From Salinispirillum marinum (GTDB lineage: Bacteria; Pseudomonadota; Gammaproteobacteria; Pseudomonadales; Natronospirillaceae), in assembly GCF_042651565.1 (NCBI RefSeq), contig NZ_JBHSDF010000003.1: a stretch of DNA of 64,000 nt; one strand, 5' to 3'. Position 1 is the stretch's first letter. Each line of letters begins with the position of its first letter. This document shows, piece by piece, positions 49,543 through 58,408 of the stretch. Made by a program: the position numbers and the translations under genes. The notes under the pieces are model-generated. The model searched no databases, had not been told where the DNA came from, and saw nothing but the letters and a program-made list of their open reading frames with translations.

Positions 49543-51093
49543 TTATTGCGCGACATACGCCTGCAAGAATGCGTCAAAACAACCCTGATTGCTGGCCTCC
49601 AGCGTACTCTGGTCCGCCAGCGACTGCTTGGCGATCGCTGCCAGTTCCGCATGACGCTCGGCGTGCAGAGGCTCAGCCAGTAATGTACTCCGATGCTCAG
49701 CCGCCAATTGCGTGATTAAGGTACGATAATCACCGCGTTGTTCGTTCAGCAACTGCATCATTTGCCCGGACGGCGTTTGCTCAGGGGCATGCAATAGGTG
49801 CTTGTATTTCTCGATGGCACGACGCACGGCGTCCGCATTATCCGGCTGCACCGCATCCAACAAGGTGGTCATTTCCGCTAAAATCTGCGTGCCCCATTCG
49901 CGCAAGGGTCGCACGGCCGTTTGATCCACCAGCAATAGTTCCGGATCACGCCCGTACAGTACGGTCAGCCGTTTATTGAAATCGACCCGTTCACACTCAA
50001 TGTTGGAAATTTCCGGGGCTTGCGCCGTTAAACACCAAAATAAAAACCAGTTCATAAAGTGCAGTTGATCGACATCGACCCCCAACGGCAAGAAGGGGTT
50101 CAAGTCCAAACAACGCACCTCAATGTATTCTACGCCACGCCGTTCCAGCGCTTGCAGCGGTTTTTCACCGGACGCGGTGGTGCGTTTGGGGCGAATGTCC
50201 GAATAGTATTCGTTTTCAATTTGCAGAATGCTGTCGTTGAGTTGCAGATACTGGCCATCCTGCTTCAACCCCATGGCTTCATAGGCGGGATAAGGCGTGT
50301 GCAAGGCTTGGCGCAGCGTATCAATGTACGTCGGCAAGCTGTTGAAACACACTTTAAGGCTTTGTTGCGCCGAATTGGTATAACCCATATCACTCATGCG
50401 TAACGTGGTCGCGAAGGGTGAGGACAGGGTATGGTCGCCTTGCTCCCGCAAGCGCGCGGTATTCTCACGCAAAAAGCTGCGATCCAACGCCGGTGAGGCA
50501 CCGAACAAATACAACAGCAACCACGAGTGCCGGCGAAAATGACGGATCAGGCCGAAATACCGACGTGAACGAAAATTGGTTAGGGTATCCGTATCGCCCA
50601 GATGCGCCTGCCACGCAGGCCAGAAAGCATCTGGCATAGAATAATTGAAATGCAGCCCCGCGATGGTTTGCATGATGCGTCCGTAGCGATGCCACAAACC
50701 ATGGCGGTAGATATGTTTCAAAAGACCGATGTGCGAATTACCGTATTCAGCTATGCGCACGCTGAGTTCACCATCCAACACCGACGGCATACTGCCCGGC
50801 CAGATGTATTCATCAGGGTTCTCTTGCAGGGCAAATTGATGCAATTCACGCAAGCAGGCTAAGGTTTCTTCGGGCGACGTTAAGGCGGGCGAAATGAACT
50901 CCAACAGCGCTTCCGAATAGTCGGTGGTGATCAGCGGGTGCGTTAACGCGGAACCCAACGCCACAGGATGGTTCCGCTGGCTGATACGCCCCGAGGCATC
51001 GACCCGGAGACCTTCCTTTTCAACGCCATGACGGAATTGGAAAACCTCAGCGGGTTGTGTTTTTAGCCAGTCTAACAATGCCGTATTGGACAT
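49543..51093 (-). CDS. gshA: Glutamate-cysteine ligase
   Basis: 516 residues from ATG 51093 (AGGA upstream). First step of glutathione synthesis, ATP-dependent ligation of Glu and Cys, proteobacterial GshA type. Conserved blocks include FRHGVEKEGLRVD, TDYSEALLEFISPA, GLHFNYSMPD and RGVEYIEVRCLDLNPF. Size is normal for the E. coli-like class. It lies between rmf and tex on the same strand. A TTG-initiated extension to 51117 is unlikely. Confidence 0.96.
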   Translation of the reverse strand: MSNTALLDWLKTQPAEVFQFRHGVEKEGLRVDASGRISQRNHPVALGSALTHPLITTDYSEALLEFISPALTSPEETLACLRELHQFALQENPDEYIWPGSMPSVLDGELSVRIAEYGNSHIGLLKHIYRHGLWHRYGRIMQTIAGLHFNYSMPDAFWPAWQAHLGDTDTLTNFRSRRYFGLIRHFRRHSWLLLYLFGASPALDRSFLRENTARLREQGDHTLSSPFATTLRMSDMGYTNSAQQSLKVCFNSLPTYIDTLRQALHTPYPAYEAMGLKQDGQYLQLNDSILQIENEYYSDIRPKRTTASGEKPLQALERRGVEYIEVRCLDLNPFLPLGVDVDQLHFMNWFLFWCLTAQAPEISNIECERVDFNKRLTVLYGRDPELLLVDQTAVRPLREWGTQILAEMTTLLDAVQPDNADAVRRAIEKYKHLLHAPEQTPSGQMMQLLNEQRGDYRTLITQLAAEHRSTLLAEPLHAERHAELAAIAKQSLADQSTLEASNQGCFDAFLQAYVAQ

Positions 51094-51143
51094 AGTGGAA
51101 ATCCTGTGTGTACTCAATATGATTGCCCGCTCGCGCGCTGCTT

Positions 51144-53489
51144 TTACTTTCGCTTGCCCTGCAAGGCTTGCTGCAACGCAGCGGCCATAGCGCTTTGCCC
51201 CGCACCTGCGGTTTCACGACTCGGGGCTGGTCGTTTGGTGTCTGACCGGCCGGCATCTTGGCGTCCGCGTGCCGAGCGATTGCCCGCAGTCGTACGCTCA
51301 TCTTGGCCGGGTTCATCATCCAACCGCATACTTAACGCAATGCGCTGACGTTGTACATCCACATCCATGACTTTGACCTGCACCACATCTCCGGCTTTTA
51401 CAAAGTCAGAGGGGTCTTTTATGAACTGGTGACTCAGCGCGGAGATATGCACCAAGCCGTCCTGATGCACCCCCACATCCACAAAGGCGCCAAAATTCGT
51501 TACGTTGGTCACCACGCCTTCCAGCACCATGCCGGGACGCAAATCACTGACCTTCTCAACACCTTCTCTAAAGGTAGCGGTTTTGAACTCTGGCCGCGGA
51601 TCACGGCCCGGCTTTTCCAATTCAGCGATAATGTCTTTGACGGTCGGCAAGCCGAATTGTTCATTAGCAAACGCCTTCGCATCGAGCGTACGCAGAAAGG
51701 CACTGTCGCCGATCAAGCTCGATACGGAACGTTGCGTTGCCTGCACAATACGCTCCACGACCGCATAGGATTCCGGGTGCACCGCTGAGGCATCCAGCGG
51801 GTTTTTGCCCTGCACTACCTTTAAGAAACCGGCACACTGCTCAAAGGCTTTCGGGCCCAAACGCGGCACATTCTTCAATTGAGTACGCGCATCAAACCGA
51901 CCGTGTTCATCGCGGAAGGCCACAATATTGCTGGCGATGGTGGCGTTCAATCCCGAAACACGGCTCAACAAGGGCGCTGAGGCCGTATTGAGGTCAACCC
52001 CCACGGTGTTTACACAGTCCTCTACGACCGCCTCAAGCGAGCGCGCCAAGGCAACTTGTGACACATCGTGCTGATACTGTCCGACCCCAATGGCTTTGGG
52101 GTCAACTTTGACCAGCTCGGCCAGTGGATCCTGCAAGCGCCGGGCAATTGAGATTGCACCGCGGATGGTAACATCGAGGTCTGGAAATTCACGCGCAGCC
52201 AGATCCGACGCCGAATACACCGACGCGCCAGCCTCAGACACCATAAGTGTGTTCAATTTCAGTGCGGGGTATTCACGCGCAATCTCAGTGGCCAGTTTAT
52301 CGGTTTCACGTGACGCGGTGCCGTTGCCAATGGCGATCAATTCCACCTGATATTTTTCGCAGATTGCGACGACCAAGCGCTTGGCTTCCTCCCACCGGTT
52401 TTGCGGTTGATGCGGGTAAATAACCCCATGATCGAGAACCTTGCCGGTTTTGTCGACCACGGCAAGCTTCACTCCGGTACGGTAGGCCGGGTCCATTCCC
52501 AAGGTTACACGCGGCCCGGCCGGCGCGGCCAGCAACAAGTCTTTCAGGTTACGACCAAAGACGCGAATGGCATCTTCTTCGGCTTTTTCCCGCAAAGTGC
52601 CAAACAAATCGGTTTCCAAATGCGGCAGCAGCTTCACACGCCAGGTCCAGCGCACCACTTCTTTCAACCAAGGACTGGCCGCACGGCCACTGACGGGGAC
52701 ATTCAAATGATGGGCAATCATACCTTCAGGATAGTCAGCTGCGTACTGGTCCGGATCCAACACCAGATTCAACTGTAAGACACCTTCGTTGCGCCCGCGA
52801 AATACCGCCAGCGCGCGGTGCGACGGCATGCTTTTCCAGGCTTCACGATGATCAAAGTAATCGGCAAATTTTGCCCCTTCGTTTTCTTTGCCCGGCACCA
52901 CGGTGGCGTGCACCTGCCCTTGTTGCTGCAAGAACTGGCGCAACTCACCCACCAAGGCGGGCTGTTCGGCAAAACGTTCCAACAATATGTATTTCGCACC
53001 ATCCAATGCGGCTTTATTGTCTGGAATGCCCATATCCACGTTCAGATAATCGCCCGCCACCGCTTCCGGGTTTTGGTCAGGGTTGCTCAGTAGTGAATCC
53101 GCTAAAGGCTCTAGCCCTGCCTCTATCGCCATTTGCCCTTTAGTACGGCGCTTCGGCTTGTAAGGCAAATACAAATCTTCTAATTCATTTTTGGTCGCGG
53201 CATCGTTGAACTGCGCGGCCAATTCCGCCGTTAACTTGCCTTGCTCGGCGACAGACTTCAGGATGGTCGCGCGGCGCTCTTCCAATTCAGTTAAATACCG
53301 CAACCGATCTTCCAGATTGCGCAACTGGGTGTCATCCAAGCCGCCTGTTACTTCCTTCCGATACCGGGCAATGAAGGGCACGGTCGAGCCCTCCTTCAAT
53401 AACCCCATGGTGGCGACGACCTGCGGTTGCGCGACGCTCAGTTCGCGGGCAATTTGATGACTGATACGGGCAAGGGTTGGCGAATCCAT
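51144..53489 (-). CDS. tex: Transcription accessory protein Tex
   Basis: 781-residue RNA-binding protein. In order: N-terminal Tex helical domain (VPFIARYRKEVTGGLDDTQLR), a YqgF/RNase H-like domain (LGMDPAYRTGVKLAVVD; AIGNGTASRETD), helix-hairpin-helix motifs (SAPLLSRVSGLNATIASNIV and NVPRLGPKAFEQCAGFL), and a C-terminal S1 domain (GMVLEGVVTNVTNFGAFVDVG). The C-terminal tail of about 60 residues is basic and low-complexity. Involved in transcription-related processes and stress survival; the exact role in this organism is unknown. Confidence 0.96.
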   Translation of the reverse strand: MDSPTLARISHQIARELSVAQPQVVATMGLLKEGSTVPFIARYRKEVTGGLDDTQLRNLEDRLRYLTELEERRATILKSVAEQGKLTAELAAQFNDAATKNELEDLYLPYKPKRRTKGQMAIEAGLEPLADSLLSNPDQNPEAVAGDYLNVDMGIPDNKAALDGAKYILLERFAEQPALVGELRQFLQQQGQVHATVVPGKENEGAKFADYFDHREAWKSMPSHRALAVFRGRNEGVLQLNLVLDPDQYAADYPEGMIAHHLNVPVSGRAASPWLKEVVRWTWRVKLLPHLETDLFGTLREKAEEDAIRVFGRNLKDLLLAAPAGPRVTLGMDPAYRTGVKLAVVDKTGKVLDHGVIYPHQPQNRWEEAKRLVVAICEKYQVELIAIGNGTASRETDKLATEIAREYPALKLNTLMVSEAGASVYSASDLAAREFPDLDVTIRGAISIARRLQDPLAELVKVDPKAIGVGQYQHDVSQVALARSLEAVVEDCVNTVGVDLNTASAPLLSRVSGLNATIASNIVAFRDEHGRFDARTQLKNVPRLGPKAFEQCAGFLKVVQGKNPLDASAVHPESYAVVERIVQATQRSVSSLIGDSAFLRTLDAKAFANEQFGLPTVKDIIAELEKPGRDPRPEFKTATFREGVEKVSDLRPGMVLEGVVTNVTNFGAFVDVGVHQDGLVHISALSHQFIKDPSDFVKAGDVVQVKVMDVDVQRQRIALSMRLDDEPGQDERTTAGNRSARGRQDAGRSDTKRPAPSRETAGAGQSAMAAALQQALQGKRK

Positions 53490-53500
53490 AGTGGGTATCC

Positions 53501-54367
53501 TTAATTCAACGCTGATTTTTGGTCAGCAAACAACTGTTCAACATCAGCACGCGTAAAACGATAGTGGGCTCGGCAGAACTGACAATCTACCTGAATTACG
53601 CCCTGCTGCTCTATCAATTCCAATGCGCTGTCATAACCCAATGATGCTACCGCATTGGCACTGCGCTCCTGCGAGCAGGTACAGGCAAAATGTAATTCAC
53701 CGGCCGGATAGGTTTGCACGCGTTCTTCATTGAACAGGCGATACAATAAATCGGTATTGGAGACCTGCAATAACTCCTCGTCGGTAACGGTATTGGCCAG
53801 CATCGTTACGCGGTCCCAGCCGTCGGCATCGCGTATCAACGAGCTTTCTGACGCGCTACCGGGTAAGGCCTGTAAGAGCATACCAGCCGCTCGATGACCA
53901 TCGGCAGCGAGCCAAATGCGCGTGCGAATTTGTTCCGATTGCTGAAAATAGGCTTCCAACGCATCGGCCAAGCCATGGTCACGTAGTTCGACAATGCCCT
54001 GATATCGTTTGCCGTCTTTCGGGTCGATGGTGATCGCCAAAGTGCCTTCACCCAGGATGGCGCCGCTGTCGATGAAGTCATCGTTATATTGCGCAATCGC
54101 CCTTAATTGCGACTGATTCTGGCACTCCGCCATCACCAGACGGGCCTGCCCGTTTCCGCGCGCTTGCAGGCTCAAAATGCCATCAAACTTCAACGTGTTG
54201 CTTAGCAAGGTGACGGCCGCCATGAATTCACCCAGCAGGCGCTGTAAGGGGGCAGGATAGGTATGCTGGGTTAGGACATCTTGATAGGTTTTTACCAAGC
54301 CGACCAACTCACCGCGAATGGCCAAGTCGTCAAACATGAAGCGTTGACGCGTATCGGGATTGCTCAT
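53501..54367 (-). CDS. hslO: Redox-regulated chaperone Hsp33
   Basis: 288 residues from ATG 54367. Cytoplasmic holdase activated by oxidation. The zinc-binding cysteines are CTC (residues 229-231) and CQFC (262-265), the CxC...CxxC switch. N-terminal domain features MFDDLAIRGELV and FDGILSLQARGNG are typical. An in-frame extension to 54598 overlaps hslR and lacks family similarity. Located 10 bp after hslR, as in the enterobacterial hslR-hslO arrangement. Confidence 0.96.
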   Translation of the reverse strand: MSNPDTRQRFMFDDLAIRGELVGLVKTYQDVLTQHTYPAPLQRLLGEFMAAVTLLSNTLKFDGILSLQARGNGQARLVMAECQNQSQLRAIAQYNDDFIDSGAILGEGTLAITIDPKDGKRYQGIVELRDHGLADALEAYFQQSEQIRTRIWLAADGHRAAGMLLQALPGSASESSLIRDADGWDRVTMLANTVTDEELLQVSNTDLLYRLFNEERVQTYPAGELHFACTCSQERSANAVASLGYDSALELIEQQGVIQVDCQFCRAHYRFTRADVEQLFADQKSALN

Positions 54368-54377
54368 AAGGATCTCG

Positions 54378-54773
54378 TTAACTGTCTGAATGCTGATCTT
54401 TGAACCGCATGATGTCGCGGCGCTGCTTTTTGTTCGGGCGCTGTTCCGGTGCAGCAGTGGCGGCTTGGGCTTGGCGGCGCAACTCCGCACTGGCGGTTCG
54501 GCGGGCGATGCTGTCTGCAGTTTCTTCATAAAGCGTTTGGGCGACGCTGGCAGGCCCACGTTGCTCACTGAGCCCACGCACCACCACCGTTTTTTCATCC
54601 CAACCCTGGCGCAACCGTAAGGTCGCGCCCAACTCTACCGTGCGGCTGGGTTTTGCACGCGCGCCATCGTAATGAACCTTGCCGCCTTCGACAGCGGTTT
54701 TGGCCAAACTACGGGTTTTAAAAAAACGGGCAGCCCACAACCATTTATCGAGCCGCACCTGGGTATCACTCAT
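54378..54773 (-). CDS. hslR: Heat-shock protein 15, S4-domain RNA-binding protein
   Basis: 131 residues from ATG 54773. The N-terminal S4 domain (VRLDKWLWAARFFKTRSLAKTAVEGGKVHYDG) binds free 50S subunits with a nascent chain and helps recycle stalled ribosomes. The C-terminal part is basic and helical (RPNKKQRRDIMRFK). It is followed at once by hslO in the same direction, a classic heat-shock pair. An upstream ATG at 54848 would add 25 residues without S4 similarity. Confidence 0.94.
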   Translation of the reverse strand: MSDTQVRLDKWLWAARFFKTRSLAKTAVEGGKVHYDGARAKPSRTVELGATLRLRQGWDEKTVVVRGLSEQRGPASVAQTLYEETADSIARRTASAELRRQAQAATAAPEQRPNKKQRRDIMRFKDQHSDS

Positions 54774-54851
54774 ACTGTCCTCTGCGCACGCTTGACGTGC
54801 AGGCGGTAACCGTAAGGCGTATTGTATGGGCGAATAAACAGATTCCAAGCA

Positions 54852-55844
54852 TCAAGCGTGCTCTTTACCCCAAAGCGCCTGCACGTTCGCCACCCATAAT
54901 TGCATTTGTCGGGTGTCAGACCAGCGCCAACGCGGACTTTCTACCAGCCCTTGCTGTAAACAGTCGGTGACATGCTGCATTTCATAGCACCAACCTCCAG
55001 CAGCATCCAGACGCTCATAGATGACCTCCTCCGGGCCGGAACTACCGCCCAACACGACCCGTGCCGCGTTATAGATGTCACTGATGCGCAACCAGCCGCG
55101 CGTGCCATGCAAAACGACCTCTTTGGGCATTTCACGATCCAATGCGAAATGCATGCGGGCAACGCGCCCGTCCGTATAGGCCAAATCCACAGTGTCGCGC
55201 AGATCAACACCGGTGCTGGCGAGCACACGTTGAACCGACCATGTTTCCGGTTCGCCCAGCCAGCGCCACGCATGGTACAGGCCGTAAATACCGATATCCC
55301 ACAGCGCCCCACCGGCCAAATCGGGATTCAAAAGACGACCTTTCGGGTCATCCGGCGCAGTAAACCCAAAGCTCACCTCAAGCGAACGCAAGGTACCAAT
55401 TTTCCCCTCGGCTACGGCCTGTTGTGCCGCCGCCATACCCGGTACAAAATCGGTCCACAGGGCTTCCATCAGAAAGGTGTTGTTTTGCTGGGCCAAGGCT
55501 ACCAGTTCATCCCACTCTGCCACCGTTATGGTCGCAGGCTTTTCCACCAGTACGGCCACTCCGGCGCGTAAAGCTGTGCATGCAGCGGCCTTGTGGTGGC
55601 TGTGTGGCACGGCGATGTATAGGGCATCGATACGACCACTCTGGACCATTGCTGACACATCCGTAAAGGTGTGAGGCGTACCGTATTTCTGCGCAAACCG
55701 CTGCGCGCCCTCTGTCGTGCGTGAACACACGGCATCGACACGCATGTTTTGGGTATACGGCAAATCCGCCATAAAGGCATCTACGATGCCAGAGGAACCG
55801 AGTACGCCCCAGCGAACCGGGGCAGTGGTATTTTTGAGGGCCAT
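54852..55844 (-). CDS. Gfo/Idh/MocA-family oxidoreductase
   Basis: 330-residue NAD(P)-dependent dehydrogenase. The N-terminal Rossmann fold (WGVLGSSGIVDAFM) and the EKPATITVAEWDEL motif, with the catalytic Lys, are followed by the C-terminal alpha/beta substrate domain (GGALWDIGIYGLYHAWRWLGEP). The closest type appears to be dihydrodiol or sugar dehydrogenases. The substrate is unknown. It is 78 bp upstream of hslR on the same strand. Confidence 0.9.
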   Translation of the reverse strand: MALKNTTAPVRWGVLGSSGIVDAFMADLPYTQNMRVDAVCSRTTEGAQRFAQKYGTPHTFTDVSAMVQSGRIDALYIAVPHSHHKAAACTALRAGVAVLVEKPATITVAEWDELVALAQQNNTFLMEALWTDFVPGMAAAQQAVAEGKIGTLRSLEVSFGFTAPDDPKGRLLNPDLAGGALWDIGIYGLYHAWRWLGEPETWSVQRVLASTGVDLRDTVDLAYTDGRVARMHFALDREMPKEVVLHGTRGWLRISDIYNAARVVLGGSSGPEEVIYERLDAAGGWCYEMQHVTDCLQQGLVESPRWRWSDTRQMQLWVANVQALWGKEHA

Positions 55845-55967
55845 GGCTGTTTCTCGTATTTTTTATCGAATTGATTGGGCGTACGGCAAAACCAGAAGTG
55901 CTGTTGCTTCGTAAAGACTTGCACAGAAACCCTTATTCACCCTTTCGTTCAATGCGGACACACTTTT

Positions 55968-56408
55968 ATGCGGCTCATCCGCCTCACCGTTGTTATTCAT
56001 TTGCTGTCTCATCTGGCGTTATGGGGCTCAGCCGTTTTGCTGTTGCTTGACCCTTGGGCCGGCCAGGCGCTGATCAGCCGTTTTTATCACATCTTCGCCA
56101 CCGCCGTGGTCATTCAACTTGGGGCGTATCATTGGGCAATGGCACAGTGGCAAGATGAACTCTGCGACGACCGGCACTGGCCAGCGTCGATCTATACCGC
56201 TATTTCTACGCTCGTCTTGGGCATCCTGGCGCTCTTGTGGCCTATGTGGTCTGTCTTTCCCTTGCTGCTCGCCCTAGGCCTTTTGGTGTGGCAAGAAAGT
56301 TGGGGGCAAATTTCTCAGTACATGCAACCTTGGTATTTACGGCTGCGCTGGCTGCAAATGATCAGCCTCATGCTCACCAAGCTGTTGGTCGTGGTCAGCA
56401 GTTTGTGA
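55968..56408 (+). CDS. Small membrane protein, possibly DUF3429
   Basis: 146 residues from ATG 55968, with four hydrophobic helices. The pattern FYHIFATAVVIQLGAYHWAMA and the C-terminal WYLRLRWLQMISL recall the DUF3429/TMEM69 family, but the family link is weak. An upstream in-frame start at 55875 would add 31 cysteine-rich residues and is not supported. The 3' end overlaps the convergent sugar-dehydrogenase gene by 72 bp. Confidence 0.6.
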   Translation: MRLIRLTVVIHLLSHLALWGSAVLLLLDPWAGQALISRFYHIFATAVVIQLGAYHWAMAQWQDELCDDRHWPASIYTAISTLVLGILALLWPMWSVFPLLLALGLLVWQESWGQISQYMQPWYLRLRWLQMISLMLTKLLVVVSSL

Positions 56409-57557
56409 AGCATGCACGAGTTGATAGATTTTTCCGCTCAAGAAATCGGCCAGTAACACGGCACCATCAGGGCGCTCAATAAAGGCCGACGGATTGAGAT
56501 CGGCACGCAAAAACGTTTGCACCTCCCCGGTTGCGGACATTGCCTGTAAAGCACCTTCATTGAAATCAGCGAACAAAAAGCGCTGCTCCAGCTCGGGCAT
56601 GGACTCGCCGCGATACCAGACACCGCCCGTCATGCGTCGCATCCCATTTCCTTGAAAGGCATATAGGGGCGCCTGAAACTCACCTGGCGCGCACTCAGCA
56701 TGACTGAATAAGCGCCGCTCACCATCCATGCAGCGCCAACCCAAATTGCTACCTATTGAGAGGCGATTGATTTCATTGGTCCCTTCCGGCCCTGCATCCA
56801 CTACCCAAAGCTGCGCACTGGCGTCCAAGGCGAAATGCGTTGGATTGCGCACCCCAAGCGCCCATATTTCAGGCAAATAACCTGGCGTATTCATAAATGG
56901 ATTATCAGCCGGAATACTGTAGGGAATGCCTAAGCGTCGCTGATTAATGTCAATGCGCAGCACCTTGCCGAGCCAACTTCGACCATTTTGCGCGACATTT
57001 AAACCGTTGTTGAGCGACCCACCATCACCCAAGCCAATGTAAAGGTAACCGTCGGCGCCAAACATCAAGCCGCCCCCTTTGTGATCCACATTAGGCTGCG
57101 GAACCGTCAAAAGCACTTCAGGCTGGGTCAATGTTGGCATCTGCCCTGGCGCGTGCTGCCAGCGCCATTGTTGCAGTTCAGTACTCAGGGCATTTCCGGC
57201 GGGGTTAACTAAAACGAAGACCCTTGGGTCGACAGGAAAATCGGGGTGTAGCTGGATCGCCAGCAAGCCCATTTCAGAGGCGGTGTTTACGGCGAAGCGA
57301 TGGATGATTTCTGAGCGACCACTCACATCGTGCAGCCAATACATTTCGCCGGTCTTTAATCCGCCCAACCACTGGTGCGGCCGATGTGGCAAGTAGACCG
57401 CTGAGGTCAACTGCGGAAGCTGTGACCAAATCGGCTGCAACTGATAAGCAGACGCCCAACCGAGATTGGACAAAAGCAAGGCGATCCACGCGCCACCCAG
57501 TGCCTTTCGCAGACTACGGCTCAGATAACGAAAGGACGATGTAAAGTTAGGGTTCAT
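56337..57557 (-). CDS. PQQ-dependent sugar dehydrogenase-like exported protein
   Basis: 406 residues from ATG 57557, with a signal peptide or anchor (GGAWIALLLSNLGWASA). Beta-propeller of the glucose/sorbosone dehydrogenase family: GLLAIQLHPDFP, DHKGGGLMFGADGYLYIGLGDGG, KVLRIDIN, EIWALGVRNPTHFALD and the C-terminal RPDGAVLLADFLSGKIYQL. Soluble, periplasmic, expected to use PQQ. No PQQ synthesis genes are in the window, and several homologues lack enzyme activity. The substrate is unknown. The last 72 bp overlap the convergent membrane-protein gene. Confidence 0.86.
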   Translation of the reverse strand: MNPNFTSSFRYLSRSLRKALGGAWIALLLSNLGWASAYQLQPIWSQLPQLTSAVYLPHRPHQWLGGLKTGEMYWLHDVSGRSEIIHRFAVNTASEMGLLAIQLHPDFPVDPRVFVLVNPAGNALSTELQQWRWQHAPGQMPTLTQPEVLLTVPQPNVDHKGGGLMFGADGYLYIGLGDGGSLNNGLNVAQNGRSWLGKVLRIDINQRRLGIPYSIPADNPFMNTPGYLPEIWALGVRNPTHFALDASAQLWVVDAGPEGTNEINRLSIGSNLGWRCMDGERRLFSHAECAPGEFQAPLYAFQGNGMRRMTGGVWYRGESMPELEQRFLFADFNEGALQAMSATGEVQTFLRADLNPSAFIERPDGAVLLADFLSGKIYQLVHASQTADHDQQLGEHEADHLQPAQP

Positions 57558-57573
57558 AGGCGTCAGTTTATAC

Positions 57574-57588
57574 ATTCTGTTACAGAAT
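57574..57588. promoter_or_regulatory. Perfect inverted repeat in a divergent promoter
   Basis: ATTCTG-TTA-CAGAAT, 17 bp upstream of the sugar-dehydrogenase start and 98 bp upstream of the coiled-coil gene. It could bind a regulator of either gene. No candidate regulator is adjacent. Confidence 0.4.
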
Positions 57589-57685
57589 TGCGCAAAAAAT
57601 AGACTATACTCGTAAGCCAAAGCATCTGACCCTGAATGTGTGGATTAAGCGCAATCCTAGTCAGTATCTTAGTCAGGAGTGCCAC

Positions 57686-58408
57686 ATGACCGTTGAAGCA
57701 ACCAATTTAGCCAGCGCCGTAAATTTACCATCGTTAACCGGCGCGGTGCGTCGGGACGATAACCCAGCCTTGGCGCGCGAGCAAGCTACGCCGCGCACGG
57801 ACGCCGTCGCGGCCAATGCCGATGTGCAGGTCGCGGCATTTGCCCCACAACAGGGTGAGCGCCAGCAACTGCTGGATCGTGTGGCGGCCACCCAGATCGC
57901 GCGTGAAGCGCTGAATCAGGTAGAAAGCAGCTTGGTTGAACAACGAGATTTGGTGCGTATTGACCGCGAAACCGGCTCGGACACCACCGCGGTTCAGCGA
58001 AATTTGCAAGATGAACGCGCCCAATTGTCCCAGCGCGAAGGCACGATCTTCAGCGCCCCGGAACGTGATTTACTGGTTGACCAGAGCCTACGCTCCGAGT
58101 TTATTAGCACCTTAGAGCGCACGACAGATCAAGCCAACCTGGCGACCGAGGAAGATCTGGATGCGGGACTGGCGGCGATCGGCAGCGTGCAGGACGATTT
58201 AGCAACGCAGGAAGAACGTCTCGAAGCCACGTTTAATGCCCAACAAGACGCGCGCTTAAGCCCCAACAGCGAACCTTTGCGCACGCCGGATCAGGCAGAA
58301 GCCTTGGTCGCGCGGATTGTTGAAGCGGAAACCGAGCCTTTGGTCCGATCATCCAATGCGGTTGACGACCAACAACGTCAACAAGTCCTGAATTTGCTGA
58401 CGGTTTAG
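57686..58408 (+). CDS. Predicted coiled-coil protein, unknown function
   Basis: 240 residues from ATG 57686, which has an AGGAG site. No signal peptide or membrane helix. After a low-complexity N-terminus, residues from about 60 to 215 are Gln/Glu/Arg/Ala-rich heptads (ERQQLLDRVAATQIAREALNQVES..., DDLATQEERLEATFNAQQDARL), indicating long helices. No cysteine. Family not recognised. Its TAG overlaps the rep stop codon in the opposite direction by 4 bp. Strict strand balance, the ribosome binding site and codon regularity support a real gene. Confidence 0.72.
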   Translation: MTVEATNLASAVNLPSLTGAVRRDDNPALAREQATPRTDAVAANADVQVAAFAPQQGERQQLLDRVAATQIAREALNQVESSLVEQRDLVRIDRETGSDTTAVQRNLQDERAQLSQREGTIFSAPERDLLVDQSLRSEFISTLERTTDQANLATEEDLDAGLAAIGSVQDDLATQEERLEATFNAQQDARLSPNSEPLRTPDQAEALVARIVEAETEPLVRSSNAVDDQQRQQVLNLLTV

